Assembly: GCF_964204645.1 (NCBI RefSeq)
Contig: NC_134031.1
Location: 6,059,001-6,123,000 of the forward strand
Source: Tubulanus polymorphus
Lineage: Eukaryota > Nemertea > Palaeonemertea > Tubulaniformes > Tubulanidae
DNA: 64,000 nucleotides
Reading direction: 5' to 3'
In this document: piece by piece, positions 27,299 through 42,200 of the stretch
Layout: each line of letters opens with the position of its first letter
Position numbering within the stretch: the stretch's first letter is position 1
Notes under the pieces: model-generated
What the model was told of the DNA's origin: nothing
The model's input: only the letters and a program-made list of their open reading frames with translations
Database searches by the model: none
Program-made: the position numbers and the translations under genes

Positions 27299-30200
27299 GT
27301 AAGAAAAGTTTTAGATACGGCAGATTGATCTTATCGTTGTTAGCCCATATCAATAGATCAATATTTGTGTTTGTAATTAATAATTAGTTACGGAGTGCGA
27401 GTCTTATTTCCCAGACTGATTGCAGTCTGTGACCAAATCGCTTATTCGCATCCTACCTTTTTTACCACTTACTACAATGTCTATATACTTTCAAATGCAG
27501 TTGAACTCATTGGCTACAGTTGCTCCAAACAAAGCACAGGGGCTTGTCACAATTTGATGGAGGATGGATGATACCAGTACGGCAAGCCCCTGTGCTCAAA
27601 AGTTGTTAAATGGATTTAACCAGTTGACATGTAGCCTAGGCCTATGTGACAATTTTAGCTGCCACATTTTGCGGGACAGACTTAAGGAATTTCATCGTTT
27701 GTCCTGCTGTCCCGGGAAGCATTAAAATGTCACGGATTATTAAACAATTAGCTTTTGTCTTGGAAATTGTGATGGTTTTTATTAATTTCAATGGAAAGTT
27801 GGCTCTTTTTTGCTAGCAGTAGGCTATAGGCCTAAGTAATCACGTCGCGAGTGAATATAATAAGGCAAGTGTTCACTGTGGCGCAAGCAGTCAGTAGGCT
27901 ACTTCACTTTCCCGTGCATTGAGTTAGATTTTCTGTCCGTGAATTTTAAGAAACATTCATTCATGATGCAGCTCTCTTCACCTGGGCACAAGATAGGCCT
28001 AAGTGCTTGATTTTGATTTTTAAGTAAAAAAGCTGAATTGCTGAAATTTTTGGATGTCCCTGAAAATTTATGGCTGTCCCGAAAAATGGGGATCTCTGTC
28101 CCTCAAAACAATTTTCAGGTTGGCAGCTCTGATTATATTTAATTGATTTAATTTATTGTTACTTGAAGCTTATTTATCCGCCCGTGGTCTTTTTAACTAA
28201 CTTATGGGCACCTGGGCCCAGTTTCATGAAAAAGTTTAAGCCTAAAACGGTTAAGTTGAGTTTTCACTACTTATGTATAGTGGCTTCATCAGGTGAATGA
28301 GTTACGAAGCTTCTATACATTAGTAGCAAAAGCTCATGTGTCAACTATTTAAACTAGTTAACCTATATAGCCTAGTAGTACTCGTCTCATTTTATTCTAT
28401 ACCTGGTTAACACGGCTCCTCTACAAGTATCATTTGGGTACAATCTCGTTGACCCAGGCCTATGTACTGTTGGCTTTAATCAAATGTACCTTATACTTAT
28501 CTTTTTTCTGATTCTCGATTTTATTCTAGGAAATTTTGGCTCACGTTCGAAAGTTTGTATCGGGTGCGGGTTCGAATCAGAAGGGCCAACTGAAGAATAA
28601 TGAAGATCTCGCGAAGTCTGCCATATTTCTCTTGCAAACTCTACCATCGGCGAGATTCGCCGTGTTGGAACACCTGTGCAGCGTATTCGACCAAGCCGTC
28701 CAGGCCCACATTCTACGCATTAAAAGAGCGAACGCATTTCCGGGTAAGCAAACCCTGTTGGATAAACACTTAAGCCCTAAGTTGGACGGAAAGTTCATAC
28801 CTGTTTTTTTTTCTTCGCGTTTTCAAATGTTAATTTCTGTCCGATAATCGAAAACGTATTTTAGTCGTAGGCCTATGCTGGCTTGATGGAATGGTGATAA
28901 TTTATTTCCTCGCTTCGTCTATTTCAGATGTAGGCAGTAACGAAAGTCTCGATAGTATCATTCACGACGTACACAGGGTTTTACTGAAATTCATTAAATG
29001 TAACCCGGAAGCCTGGTCTCCTATCATATCGACGGTATGTACGATTTCGTCTCGTTTGTACGCATTCCAAATCGTTTTCGACGTGTATTTGGCCTGTATT
29101 GCCGTTCACGTGAAGCCAAAATACACGGATAATTGCGACTAATTCGCCACACAATTTTTCACTGACGTGCGGAAAGCTGTTGCTAGCAACAGATACGCAG
29201 CATGTGTATTGCCCACTGCACTGGGAAGAAGCATGTCAAATAAAAGTGGCCACCCTGATGATGCATCAAGGCAAGCGAACATTAGCACTAGCATTAATTT
29301 AGTACTCGGCAATGATTTGATATCATATCAAATCATTGAATTTAGAACGAATAGAGTTGAATTTAATAAGCTTAGTCATAGGCGCCTAGATGTATTTTGC
29401 TTGGAATGGGCTGATAAGTACTCTACTGGTACTGTTTTATGTGCCAATTAGGTTTTCGTCGTAAAAAATGACCCTCAAATTTGGTGATCATACCCTCATA
29501 AGCCCCTCAAATACTCCTCAAATTTCATATCGATGGTCCTGTAGGAACCATATTATGGCAAGTGAACATTGTGGCGCTAGTTGGATAACAAATGGCTCTT
29601 GGGCTAACTCCTAAGTGGACAACGATGCTGCAGAGTCATCCCGAGTATAGATTTACTTATAGATTCAGGAACGCAATGACCGGAACTGTTTGAAAACTTA
29701 CCTAGCCTCCGGGATCCAGTTCTGCAGTGCTTCGTTAGAATTAACTCTGAATAAGAATTAGTTCAGTTTCGACGCGTTCACTCCCGAGTCGAATCTTAAC
29801 TCACAACCGTGGAACTGGATCTAGGAACTGAGGATTTGGTCCTACTATAGAGTAGAACCTACAGGGCCCAGTTTCACAATAAAAAAGTCAAACTCAAATT
29901 TTTGGTGTAATTGCTATTGGTTACTTCATGTTTTCGATGAGGATAACAATTCAAACTAAACTGTTTTTGGCTTAAACTCAAATTTTTGGTATAATTGCTA
30001 TTGGTTACTTCATTTTTTCCATGACAACAACAATTCAAACTTACTGATTTAAGCTTAAACTTTTTCATGAAACTGACCCCAGATAGCGATATGCACTTCC
30101 ACTGTCCAACAAACATTATCCTAGTTTGGCCATTTTGAGGCTTACGTATGTGGTCAGTATATTGAAATTACGACTAACGATATTTTCAAAAATGTTTGTT

Positions 30201-33200
30201 ACAACGATTTCAGTGGTCTCTGAAGTTGCTGGGTATGATCAGCAGTAAGAATTCGAATCGAGCCGGTATCGTTGCTGCGCAGAAAAAAAATTTGTCCAAC
30301 CTAAACGAATCTTTGCAATTATGGATGACCTGTAAAGCGACGATGGCCCTCGTTGAAATATCGACAGAGTGTTTCGCATCGATGTAAGTAACGAGTTTTA
30401 ACCTATTACAGTATAATGTGCCTTGGTTGGGGAAAAATAACCCTAGCGGAAATTGTTTGAAATTTTTCAGTTATTGCCACAGTTTTTCATTATTTTTATC
30501 TACCGTGGTAGTTCGTTCTCATTTACGTTGAGAATTTATACCTGGGGTAAATTTGATGACCAGCCTTTGAAACAGGTCCCCAGTAACTTTTCTTAACCCT
30601 AGCGATAAAGTTCATCTTCGATACAAGTTTGAACGGACTGCTGTTAGTAAGAAATCAATGGCTAATCAATGGTACGCTTGTATTTTTACTTTTGATTTCA
30701 GGATCAGTAGCTCTCCAGATATTTGCGTCGACGCGTTGCTGGAAGCTTCGGTCGTTCATTCTCCGCATTTCGATTGGGTTGTCGCTCATATCGGGTAAGT
30801 CATCGATTCCGACCGAAATATTCCCTTTGAAATTAACTAAGACCGACGACGTTCAAATAAGAACCGGTTTCGAATTGTTCGAGTGTTTCCATTTATCCAG
30901 ATCGTGTTTTCCGACGACGATCATCACGAGAGTTTTGATGTGCGGTTTGAAAGATTTTTGCCACCACAACGGCAAAGATAAAGACTCGGCGTCGCAGGGG
31001 CGAAAACTTCAACCGAAAATGGCTACGGTCGTCGGCATCCTGGGTCACCTGGCCGCGCAACACGGGCAAGATATCAAGAAAGCTTTATTGAATCTTTTTG
31101 AGGTACGCGTCGAGTCTAAACCCTTTCAGTGCTGACTAATTAATACCCTATAGTGCTGGAGATAATTTGAAAATTTTAAGAAATTCCACCCTAGTGTGTT
31201 GAATAACGGGAATACCACTATAGTGCGTCTACACCGCGGCGCGGTGTATCATTAGTTACTAATATTTCACTGTTTGACAGGTGCTGCCATTTTTCAAGAG
31301 AGATAATTACTAATTACATCAATACACCGCAGTGCGGTGTACTAGCAAAATCTATCACTGATTTATACACCGCATTGCGGTGTAGACGCACTGAAAGGGT
31401 TAATGATTCGATTTATCGTTAATTCGACTCTTTCTTACTCGGTATCGGCCAACTTAGTAAATAGTTCTGAAGATGGTGAATTTAACTATACTGGGTCACT
31501 ATGACTCTTTGATTCCTTAAAAAAAAACTCTTCCGAACGGAAAATACTTTTAAGGTGCTTGAAATTCCTTTAATTTGAGCAAAATGTATGAAACTCCTTT
31601 AAAACTGCTAATTTGAGAAATAGGTAGTTAAAAATTTTTGGCGAGTTTGTAGTTGTACCATAACCATGCCTAAATCAATACAGTTGGGACTTTTGTTACC
31701 TTATTAGGCATTTACCGACTTAGAAACCGAGTTTAGGTAGTTTTAAGGATTAAACATCCAAACTATCAGTAACCGGATAAGCAGTGCTGATTTAGGAGGA
31801 GTCTACAGTAATTGAGATAAGAAAGTGACTCCTTATAGGAATCACTGATCTCTAGGGACCCCGCATATACACGCTAAAAACCTATAAACCCTTTCAGTGC
31901 TGGCTAATTAATACCCTATAGTGCTGAAGATAATTTGAAAATTCTGAAAAATTCTACCCTAGTGTGTTGAATATCAGGAATAGCACTATAGTGCATCTAC
32001 ACCCTGGCGCGGTATATCGTTAATTACTAAGTTTTCACTATGTTTGACAGGTGCTGCCATCTTTCAAGAGAGATAATTAGTAATTACTAATTAAATCAAT
32101 ACACCGCAGTGCGATGTACTAGCAAAATCCATCACCCATTCATACACCGTACTGCGGTGTAGACGCACTGAAAGGGTTAATAGGCTAAATGCTGTTATCC
32201 AAAAATGTAATACGTTATTCCTCCAGGAAAGTTTGAAGTCTGATGACGATGTAATGCATCTGTCGACGATCCCGTTTCTGCTACAATTGGCATCTATGTC
32301 TGCAATATTACTGAAAGTCATCACCAACGAATTTGTTCACACACGTAAGTAAAAAAAAAGACGACGAAAATCGTTATATCATCAGTTAGTACAGAACAAC
32401 TAAATCTATAAAGATCTCGAGTTCATCAGAGAATTGCTGATCTAAAACTTTGAAGTTTCGATTGAAAGAAAAAGAATTCACAGGGTAGTTTCGATTTTCA
32501 GTCACACCTGATGTACTGAATCAACTAGGAGCGAGATTCGCGCAAACTCAAAATACAGTTTTACAGGATAAAACGAGGTAAGTTTTTGTGCCCGAAGGCT
32601 GCCGTAAATCCTTGATTTCTCAAGAACTTTTTCTAAATGGAAAATGCCTTAAAAGGTGCTTGAAACACCTTTAATTTGGGAAAAATACCCAGAACACCTT
32701 TGAAGCTCGTTCAATTTTGGGGAATAGGCTATTAGAAATGTTTGCAGTTGTACACAGTAGACTACGCCTAAATCGGATCGGTGCAGTTGGAACCAAGATT
32801 TGTTAACACCATTGCGGTTACCGAATTAGAAACTGAGTCTAGTAGTGTTAAGAATAAAAGTTAGCTTACAAAACCACCGCACGAATGGTTTACCGAGATA
32901 AACAGTGCCGATTTAGGAGGAGTCTACTTTAATTGGGATATAAAAGTGATGCAGCTGCACTTCCTTGAAATTTGAAATCAAGACTCTTCGAAAACTCCTC
33001 ATATCCAGGAATGACCCTAGATACCATTTAAGAACTCGATTAAATTTTCAGCTTGTTGGATCTAGCCGTGCAGCTCGTTATAAAGACGGATGTCGGCGCC
33101 TTGAAAGTCATTCAGTTCCTATTGAAAACGGCTGCTCCTGAACCAGGTTTGTGTCTCGAATAAAACTGAGTTGTTATTTCAGGAACAGTGACCGATCGTT

Positions 33201-36200
33201 TGTTTTGCCAGAAGCGGATCTAGAGGCTAATTTTGAATTACCGGTACTTGCTACATCCCGAAAGGGCACTTTGTTGTCCAAAAAGGGGAATATGAGGTGC
33301 AACCCCGCACTGCGGAGCTAATTTTGAAGAACAAGTCAATTCCCAAAAGGGCACTTAGATTTCCAAAAAGGCAATATTAAGTCGTACTCCTGCACTGAAA
33401 TGCACCAATAAACCATTTTACAGTTGCTAGCCGCCATTTTGTTAGGGTACTTTTGTCCTTATTGACAAAATGAAAAAGGGCACTGAAAAAATTTTGATTG
33501 ACTTGTACGAGTCTCACTAGTTCCTCTAGATCCGCCCCTGTATGCGATACTCTTATTCAATTAACGTAACGAAATTTCTCGCAGATTCCGTGTATAAGAT
33601 CAACGATACAGTTCGACGAACGTGCGCGACCATCTTGGACTCGGTTACGATGAAGGTATACGGTATGACCCAGCGAGGTACGGCGGATTGCGACATCCCG
33701 CTTCTCTACGGTGTCGAAAGTCACACGTTAGATTTGTGTCAGAATTTACTGGATGGGTCGGATCTAAGGTTAGTGCTTTAACCGTTACTAGATTATGGGG
33801 CTGAACGATCGCCCTTTCTGGATTTTCTGAAGTTACTTTATGCAGGGCTTGAATTTAGGCCAAACAGACTCGCAGCCATCCTTCCCTCAGCAGGGATTCG
33901 AACCTGATGGCATCGCTATGCTCAGCCACGGCACAAACCCCTGCCACAGTAGACCGGGTGCACAGGTACATGCGCAGCTTCATGGAAAAACTATAAATGG
34001 GAAAACCTGGGTGAAAATGTAACGGGATATCTGATTGGCTAATAATGACATCATCTAAGCTGCGCGTGTAGCTGCGTGCTCAACCTAGTGTGGCAGGGTT
34101 TCGTACAGTGGTAATCTCGATGCCATCAGGTGCGAATCGCTGCCGGTGGAGGATTACTATTAGCAATACTTAAACCATCATAGATTGCTGCGGTTGCCGT
34201 AGCTGACTACCAAATCCATCGCACAATTCACCATCGCTAGATTTTTTGCCTTGTCATTGAAAGTGCTTTCTCTAATCAACCACAATCATATCACTTTGAT
34301 GATAACTTAGGAGAAATAAATTTCATGATTATTCAACCAATTTATGAATTCATTCATTAACCGCTGCTGGCAATAGATTCATAAATTGAATTGATTTCGT
34401 TAGATTCATAGATGGAAAAAAGTTTTTCTTGTTGGAAAAATCTCAACAGGTTTTTAAGTTATGGTCGTATATTTTAGGAGTAAATGGTTGACGCATTTAT
34501 TGGTGAGTTTGGCAGCTTATTGTGGTGAAAGCTGTGCTGCTGCTATTCTCGCGTACGGATACACGCACTCCGTGTGCAAAACTAAGGTACGGTAGACTCC
34601 ATGCAGTTCATATCTTTGGGACTGTTTTGAGTTGGTGGTTATATAATACATATATAGATAACGAGACAAGTAGTACTATATAGGTTGTTGCCATCTTTCG
34701 TTAAGAGATAAAGATGTTTACGAATTATATCAATACACCGCACTGCGGTGTACTAGCAAAGATCATCACCAATTAATACTTCGCACTGCGGTGTAGACGT
34801 ACTGAAAGGGTAAACTACCGACTACATTAGATATTCAACGAGGGTTTATAATTCATTTCAGCTGGGATTATTCGTAAAACTACAGAAAGAAATGGAAACG
34901 CGTTGCGCGCATGTGTTAACGACTGCTATCGGTTACTGTATGGAGACGATCGGCAAAGGTGAAATTACCGTTTATCAAAAGCTTGAGATAAAAAAACCGA
35001 TCAAACGTAAACGCGTGGACACTGTGCGTTTATTGATGAATCTATTGACGCTCGCTCGCGAAGAAAAAAGACACAAGTGTCCGGAGAGGTGAGATATAAA
35101 TCTGAATGAATATGTATATATACAAATGTACATATAAATGAACAGGGAGAACCTGGAAAACTCAAAAGAGAATACGTAAAATCTATTTAAAAACAGGGAA
35201 TTTGACCAAAATCGTGGATGACTCGGGGCATTTGGATATTGTTGACTGCTTGTTTCTTTATCAATGAAAAATTAAATGACTTATAACATTTTAAACCTAG
35301 AAATTTCTCTGATTCACTCGGGGAATTTTGTGTAATCATATGGAAAAATCAGGATATGTAAATGGGGGGAAAGTGGCCACCCCAATTAATCTGTGGCATT
35401 GCAATTAAGTTTTATTCTCTGTGGCTAGAAAAATAAGAATATGTTCACAAAATATAAATTTCATTCAATTTTGAATTACATGCTATATGCCTACAGGGAG
35501 TTGGCACTTTACAGATCACATTGTTCATCACTACACATTTGATAGAACTCGTGAAGAAAACACTTGTAAATGGTATTGATACATAATCGCCACTAATTTA
35601 CTTTGAATGGACATCTAAAAAAGAAAAAGTGTAACTTGAACCGCGATCACACTAGTGTTTTTGGCCCAGGTCAAATTTGGCCAGACCAAAAACGTCGGAC
35701 CAGGCCTGGCTCGAATTTTTAGCACGGGACAAATGATTGCGTTTGAATTGCAACTGGTTCTGAGCATTGTTTAGTATAGAGTGAGTGGTTTACGTATGAA
35801 CGCGCTCTCTAATTAGAGCCTGATCTGTGCCAATTTGGCACGGGCCAAATCTTCCTTGTGTGATCGTGGCTTTGGGGTATGGAAAGTTCGTAATCCGGGA
35901 ATGGAATGGAAAGGAAATAGGTTAGCCCATAAGAACCCTGTTATTGATATTGATAGTAAATTATATTTACTACCGGCATGTATTCATCCTGTGTTGTTTC
36001 ATGTATTTGCAGAGCAAATTTACAGAAGATTCTACAAAAGCATCTATTGACCCTGGCCTCTTTATTAACTAGTCAACGCACGGTGACAGCGATTGTAACG
36101 ATACAGATACTAGATGTAATCGGTTTACCGGATGCTTGCGACATGTCGCAATTGATAGAACTGTGCGGAGCTGTCGTGACATTTTTCTTTCAAATTCTCG

Positions 36201-39200
36201 CCTTAAAAGGTAAAGTGCTCGTAAACCCTGGCCAGTTTAAACTTAAACCTCAGGATTACGTAAGATTAGCAAAAAATCTGTTTCTTGTTTCGAGGTTATT
36301 GTCGGCTCATTTTCAAACGGGGGTGGCTGCTTCACTGGAAATCGGGGAAAAGACAGCGAATTTTCTTTGCTTTGAAAAGTCTGGGAAGTTTGTTTGTTCC
36401 TTAACTGTGTTGATTTATCGGACTATTAACCTGAGTCAGTAAGGGAAAACGATGTATATGTCAAGAGGGACATTCCAGGGAAGAAGCAAATCATAGAATA
36501 GGCCACCCTGCCAAATGGCAGTATTTACAATGGTGGATCTAGGATTCTTGAATGAGGTTGACCTGAAAATTTGAATGGGCACTTCAATTCGAAAATGGCA
36601 GATTTGGCAATGCGTGGGCTGCATGCTCGAAACGTTGGTGGTGGTTTTGGTGGCCCTCCCACGGAAAATTTAGGACCATGGGGCATTTTCGTTCTGGCTC
36701 TTAACAGGGCCCATTTGGATTTATTTTCGTCTTTTGAAAATTTAGTATGCAAAAGAAATTTTTCCAGACTACGGAGGGCACATTCGAATTGAAGGGGGGT
36801 CGACTATTCCACCTGGTCCACCTCCTAAATGCGCCCTTGATTTAACCGCGCGTGAATGGAGTTTATTTGAAATTGTCATTCGAATTTAGATTTCAGTCAG
36901 AAGAGTAAAGCAGCCGCTCAGTGTAATCAGTATTTACAGAAACTCAGCCGTCTGTCACCGGCTATGAACGTTATATTGCGCTTCTTAATGGACGGCGTAT
37001 TCATGCAGGTACTGTACAATGTATTTGAAAACATGTCTGCTCATATTTGCTTGGTTAAAAAAGTGTGAATTTATTTTTGCTTCACTCATAAGTCTTAAAC
37101 CCTTTGTGCTGACTAGGATCTGCCGTAATCGTGTGTCCTGAATTTCTCTAAAGTTGTGCGAATAAATGAGCAAAGCCCACAGTTGATGATGTATCTATTT
37201 GTTTTCTGACAGTCTTGAAGTCTTGACTAACTAAACTGTGATTTAACTATTTGTTTTCCGACATATTCAAAATTTTGACTGAACTTCATCTTCTGAGCAA
37301 CGAAAATAAAATGACATATATATTAAGATGGTGTGTGTGTGTGTGTGTGCGTGCGTGCGCGCGTGTGTGAGAAACCTGTATTAGAATTGACAATATTAGG
37401 ATTCTTGGAAACTGTCAGCAAAAGAATGGTTAAATTATCAACTGTAGGATCATTCATTTATTATGTACGCATTAGGGGAGGGGTCAGTGCAATTGGGTAC
37501 TGTAATACTTTGTGTATGAGAAAATGGCCGATTTTGCGTACAGAGGGGGGTTGAAAAATTCAAATTTTACGCGTACGTAATAAATGAATGATCCCTGTGG
37601 GTTCGCTTATTAAACACGGATTACTGAGATCAATATCAGTGTACTGGTCTTGTATGAGTAAGATAAACCGGTATACGGTAAACACTGACATGATTCGATT
37701 ATGATTTTGAAAACGTTTTTCAGGAAAATTCGCGGCTGTTCGGAGCCAAGGTTTACGCCACCGACAAGGCCGCGGATGATACGCAATATCGATTGGCCAG
37801 CGAGAACCAGAACTTAGCTTCATCGGTGACCATTCCTCAATCGCACAGTTCAGTATTCCATGCCGGCGTCATCGGACACGGGTTAAAACGTCCGCCAAGA
37901 TCGTCCATCGTAACCAAGGTTGGTATCTACCCCCGGTACAAGGTGGTGAGATTGCTCGGTGAAAACTGGTGCAATTGAAATATCAGTCATAGCATGCGCA
38001 ATTGCGATTTCAGTCATTCGGCCCAGAACAACCATTCACACAGGTGCAAAATGGCCAAAACGTCGGACCAGACTAGAGCCAAATTTTGGCACTGGTCAAA
38101 TTATTTAGCGTTTTATTTGCTACCGGTTCCGGAATTGATTGACTTCACTTTGTCATGACATTGTTTAGTATCAAGTGGGTGGTCTGCGTGTAAACATGCG
38201 CTCTAAGTACGCCTGATGATGGCTAATAGTGTTTACCCGAAACGTAGCTCAAAATATAAACTCTTCTATTCAAAAATTTTTCATCTTGGACTGAATGGTG
38301 GTGGGATTTCTCTCATCATGCTTTCTGAAGTAGGCATTGCCCAAATTTGACTCGGGATCCGGGCGAAATCATCCCTGCGTGAGATAATATCCTACTCCGG
38401 TCCAAGTTCCACAGTTCTGTGTTAAGATTTCAAATCAAAAAGTTAATGAGTCAAATCATTTGACTCATTAACTAATTGAAAATGAACTAATCTTAATTCG
38501 AAGTTAACTCTAACTCACAACTGTGGAACTGGAGCCTGGAGAATTTGTTTTCATTAACTTCACGGGTGCCATGTTATGTATTTGATTGTAGGATCAACAA
38601 GTGTTCAATCGGCAGCTATTGGTCAGAGCGATGTTAACGGCCGGCAGTAAAAACGACCGCAAACCGGCTTTGAATACGTCGATGACGGAAACTGACGAGG
38701 TCGACGGTAAACCGGCATCGACGTGTGGGCAGACGCTTTCGGCTCCCGCTGCGCACGTGCTTGCCAGCGCTTTGGTTCAACAAGTCACGTCAGACGTGCT
38801 GTATAACGATATAGTGTGGCCTGCTCCCGATTTACAGCTCATGAAGCAAACGGTAGAAAGGTAAGATGAGAAGAATCTTCGTTTTCTTTAAAACTCGCCT
38901 TACCAGGGTGACCACTGACCTCGAAAACTACGGAAATTTAGAAAATTCTAGAAAAAAATCAGGGAGACTCTTGGAATTTGACAGATTATGCGATAGAAAG
39001 CCTGGATAAACTCAAGGGAATCCGGATATATTTTTGACCGCATGTTTCTTTATCAGTATGTGATTCGATGAAAAATGATTGAATTCTAAAATTTTTAAAC
39101 CGAGAAATTTCTCAGATTCACTCACTCAGAGGTAATTTTGTGAAATCACTTGAAAAAATCAGGGAAAGTGGCCATCCTCTTTATGCCTCAGTGAACAACT

Positions 39201-42200
39201 TGTCTGTCCATTCGTCTGGATAGATTTTAGGTATTACAAGTACTTGGTATCAGTGTCCAAAATGAACAAGTGGTATCAGTGTCCAAAGTTCAAACAACTG
39301 TAGTTCATTTTGACAGAAACTATTAACCTTTCAGTGCGTCTACACCACAGTGCGGTGTATAAATCGGTGATGAATTTTGCTAGTACACCGCACTGCGGTG
39401 TACTGCGGTGTATTGATGTAATTAGTAATTAGTAATTATCCCTCTTGAAAAATGGCAGCATCTGTCAAACATAGTGAAATATTAGTAACTAACGATACAC
39501 CGCGCCACGGTGTAGACGCACTAAAGTGATATTCCCGTTATTCAACACACTACAGTGGAATTTTTCAAAATTTTAAATTATCTTCAGCACTATAGGGTAT
39601 CATTAAGTCAGCACTGAAAGGGTTAAGAAACTTATTTAGAATTTGTAGTAAGCTTTTTACTAATATTAACTTCGTCATAAAAGGAATGATTAAATTGAAT
39701 GATCAGCAAGACCGGTAACCAAAAGGTTTATCCGGGTTAATTTGGAACCCATGAAATCTGTGTGGTCATGAGAAATCCAGGTTTAGAATATTCATACACA
39801 TATGTACCTGTAGAGAGTAGATTTTGAAGAATTACCCACATTAAATGGCTTTAACTAACAGGTTTTAGAATTATTGATTTCTCGTTTTTGCAACAGGGAT
39901 TTACAGATCAAAAAGAGATTCGAGGATCATCCGGTACTATGGGATATACTAGACCTTGTGTCTACGTGTAAGTTGTGTTGTCTCAAAAATCTCTTGATCT
40001 AAGAAAAAGTGTTTGTACCCATAAATGGCGGCTATAGAAGGAGTGAGCTGGTTACCCTGTCCCTTGTCGACCTAGCGTGTTGGGGATAGTCGCCTGGTAA
40101 CTGCTTGCAGTTTGGCTTTCCTACAGTGGCCATGGCACTAGGCATAAACGGTTTGGTTTTATCAGTCAAAATCTAGTCAAAATCAAAGATGAGTAATACA
40201 AGCCTTCAGCATCCCTTGTGAATCTTCTGTTATGTTACTGATACTGAAAAACTAAAATTAAGTCCGCAAAATGTTTCCTAGAGCTAGTAGTTGATTCGAC
40301 GTTTTGACTATATTTTATTAGTCATATTCAGAAATACTGAGTTACAACAGAAATTATGAAATTTATATACAATGAGGAACCAAGAACTTAATCGAGTAAT
40401 CAGAAATGATACCAAACTGGCATGCCCACTGTCCTTTCCCCTTTTTGCAAAACATCCACTGCTGCATTTATCTAATTTATATATATATATATATATTAGA
40501 AACTAAGGGAAAAAGCTAAACAGATTAAGAATACGGTAATAAAGTCTGCTAATCCAGTTTTCATATAAGCTTATTACATGATTCTCTCGGTATCGTTTTC
40601 AGCGAAAAGTGGTCTGGTTATATGTTCGTGCATTTTACGTTCCCTGACGGCGACATTGATTCAGTACTGGGACGCTTCGAGGGGAAATTCAACGCGGAAC
40701 GCGCCGTGGTATCTGGACGCTTCGTGCAAAGTTATCGAAGCCCTTAAAAAGGTACTTGACCGAGAGCATGTCTTTAACCCTTTCACTCCTAGATAATTGT
40801 GCACACTCTGTACCAGATGGCATTAGCTTATTTTTGATGATGCATGTATGTGGTGACGCCTATACAGCTGGAAAGGAACTAGAGATAAAGCAGACGGTCT
40901 TCTGCTAACCAATAAACACCTATGTACCGCGTAGTAGTGTGCTGTACTGTACTAGCACCCTGTTGCAGGTCATATACAGTTGACCGAAATATCGGTCGTA
41001 ATCGTGAACAATAGGCAAAATAAGCGACCAAAATTTCAGTCGCTAATGTTAGCTAGAGGGTTCCAGTTATTTTGGGAAGATTTGAAGACGCTTCAATGTA
41101 ATGTCTTGATATTTGGGTTACACATGTATCTACCCTAGACACATCTTCAGCCCAAAAACTGGCCCTGTCAGAATCAAGATGGCCGACTGGCAACCGTTGT
41201 TGTTCGCCAAAATCAGCACTTTTTTCACTTTTTGAGGGAAATTTTGAAGACGCTTCGATCAATTACCTTGATCTTTCGGATGTATGTGAATTCCCCAGGG
41301 CCCATCAGCATAACAAAAATTGGGTTGATCGGACTCAAGATGACAGTCCTATGACCTTTTTTAGTGCCCAAAAATGTGTCCTGTAGCTTCCTACTGGTTT
41401 GCCATTTCTCATTGCAATTTGTGATGAGTATTCTTTGAAAAGGGATGTTTTATACCTGAGACAGGTATTTTTCATCAGCCAATTATGACGCAATTGGCGG
41501 CCATCTTGGTGTCATCAGTACTCATTCGTAGGTGGGAAAAAGTTTTTCCACATTATATTGATACCTAAGCGTATTTTGTTACCATAATCAATTAGAAACT
41601 TGTAGCTCATAACGTGTTCTATGATTGTGGTGAGTTTCAAGGACATTTCAAGGTCATTGGTTTTTGTATATGGCCACCAGGGGGCGTTGAATAATACAAT
41701 ATCTTAGTATTTCTATATTATATTCGTATCAATGCATATTTTGTAACCACAATCAATTACAAAGTTGTAGCTCATGACATCATCTATGATTGTGGCAAGT
41801 TTAAAGGCCATTAGTTATTCTATTTGGTCACCAGGGGGCGTTGAATAGTAGAATTACTTAGTATTTCCTTATTATATTGGTACCTAGGCATATTTTGTTA
41901 CCTTGATCAAAGATATAGTTCGTGACATGTTCGATGATTGTGGTCAGTTTCAAGGTCATTGGGTTTTGAATATGGTCACCAGGGGGCGTTGAATAGTAGA
42001 ATAACTTAGTATTTCCATATTAAATTGGTAACGAGGCATATTTTGTTATCACAATTGAATACAAAATCGTAGCTGCTGACATGTTCTATGATTGTGGTGA
42101 GTTTCAAGGTCATTGGTTTTTGCATATGGTCACCAGAAGGCGTTGAATATTGAAATTGTTAGATTGTTGAGCATTTGGAACCACTTCCCAAGTGGGCATG

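Noticed and set aside
36895-36900. Strong-looking TTTCAG acceptor for INTS5 exon 14
   Set aside because: Using it breaks the reading frame left by exon 13; the upstream TTTAG keeps it.
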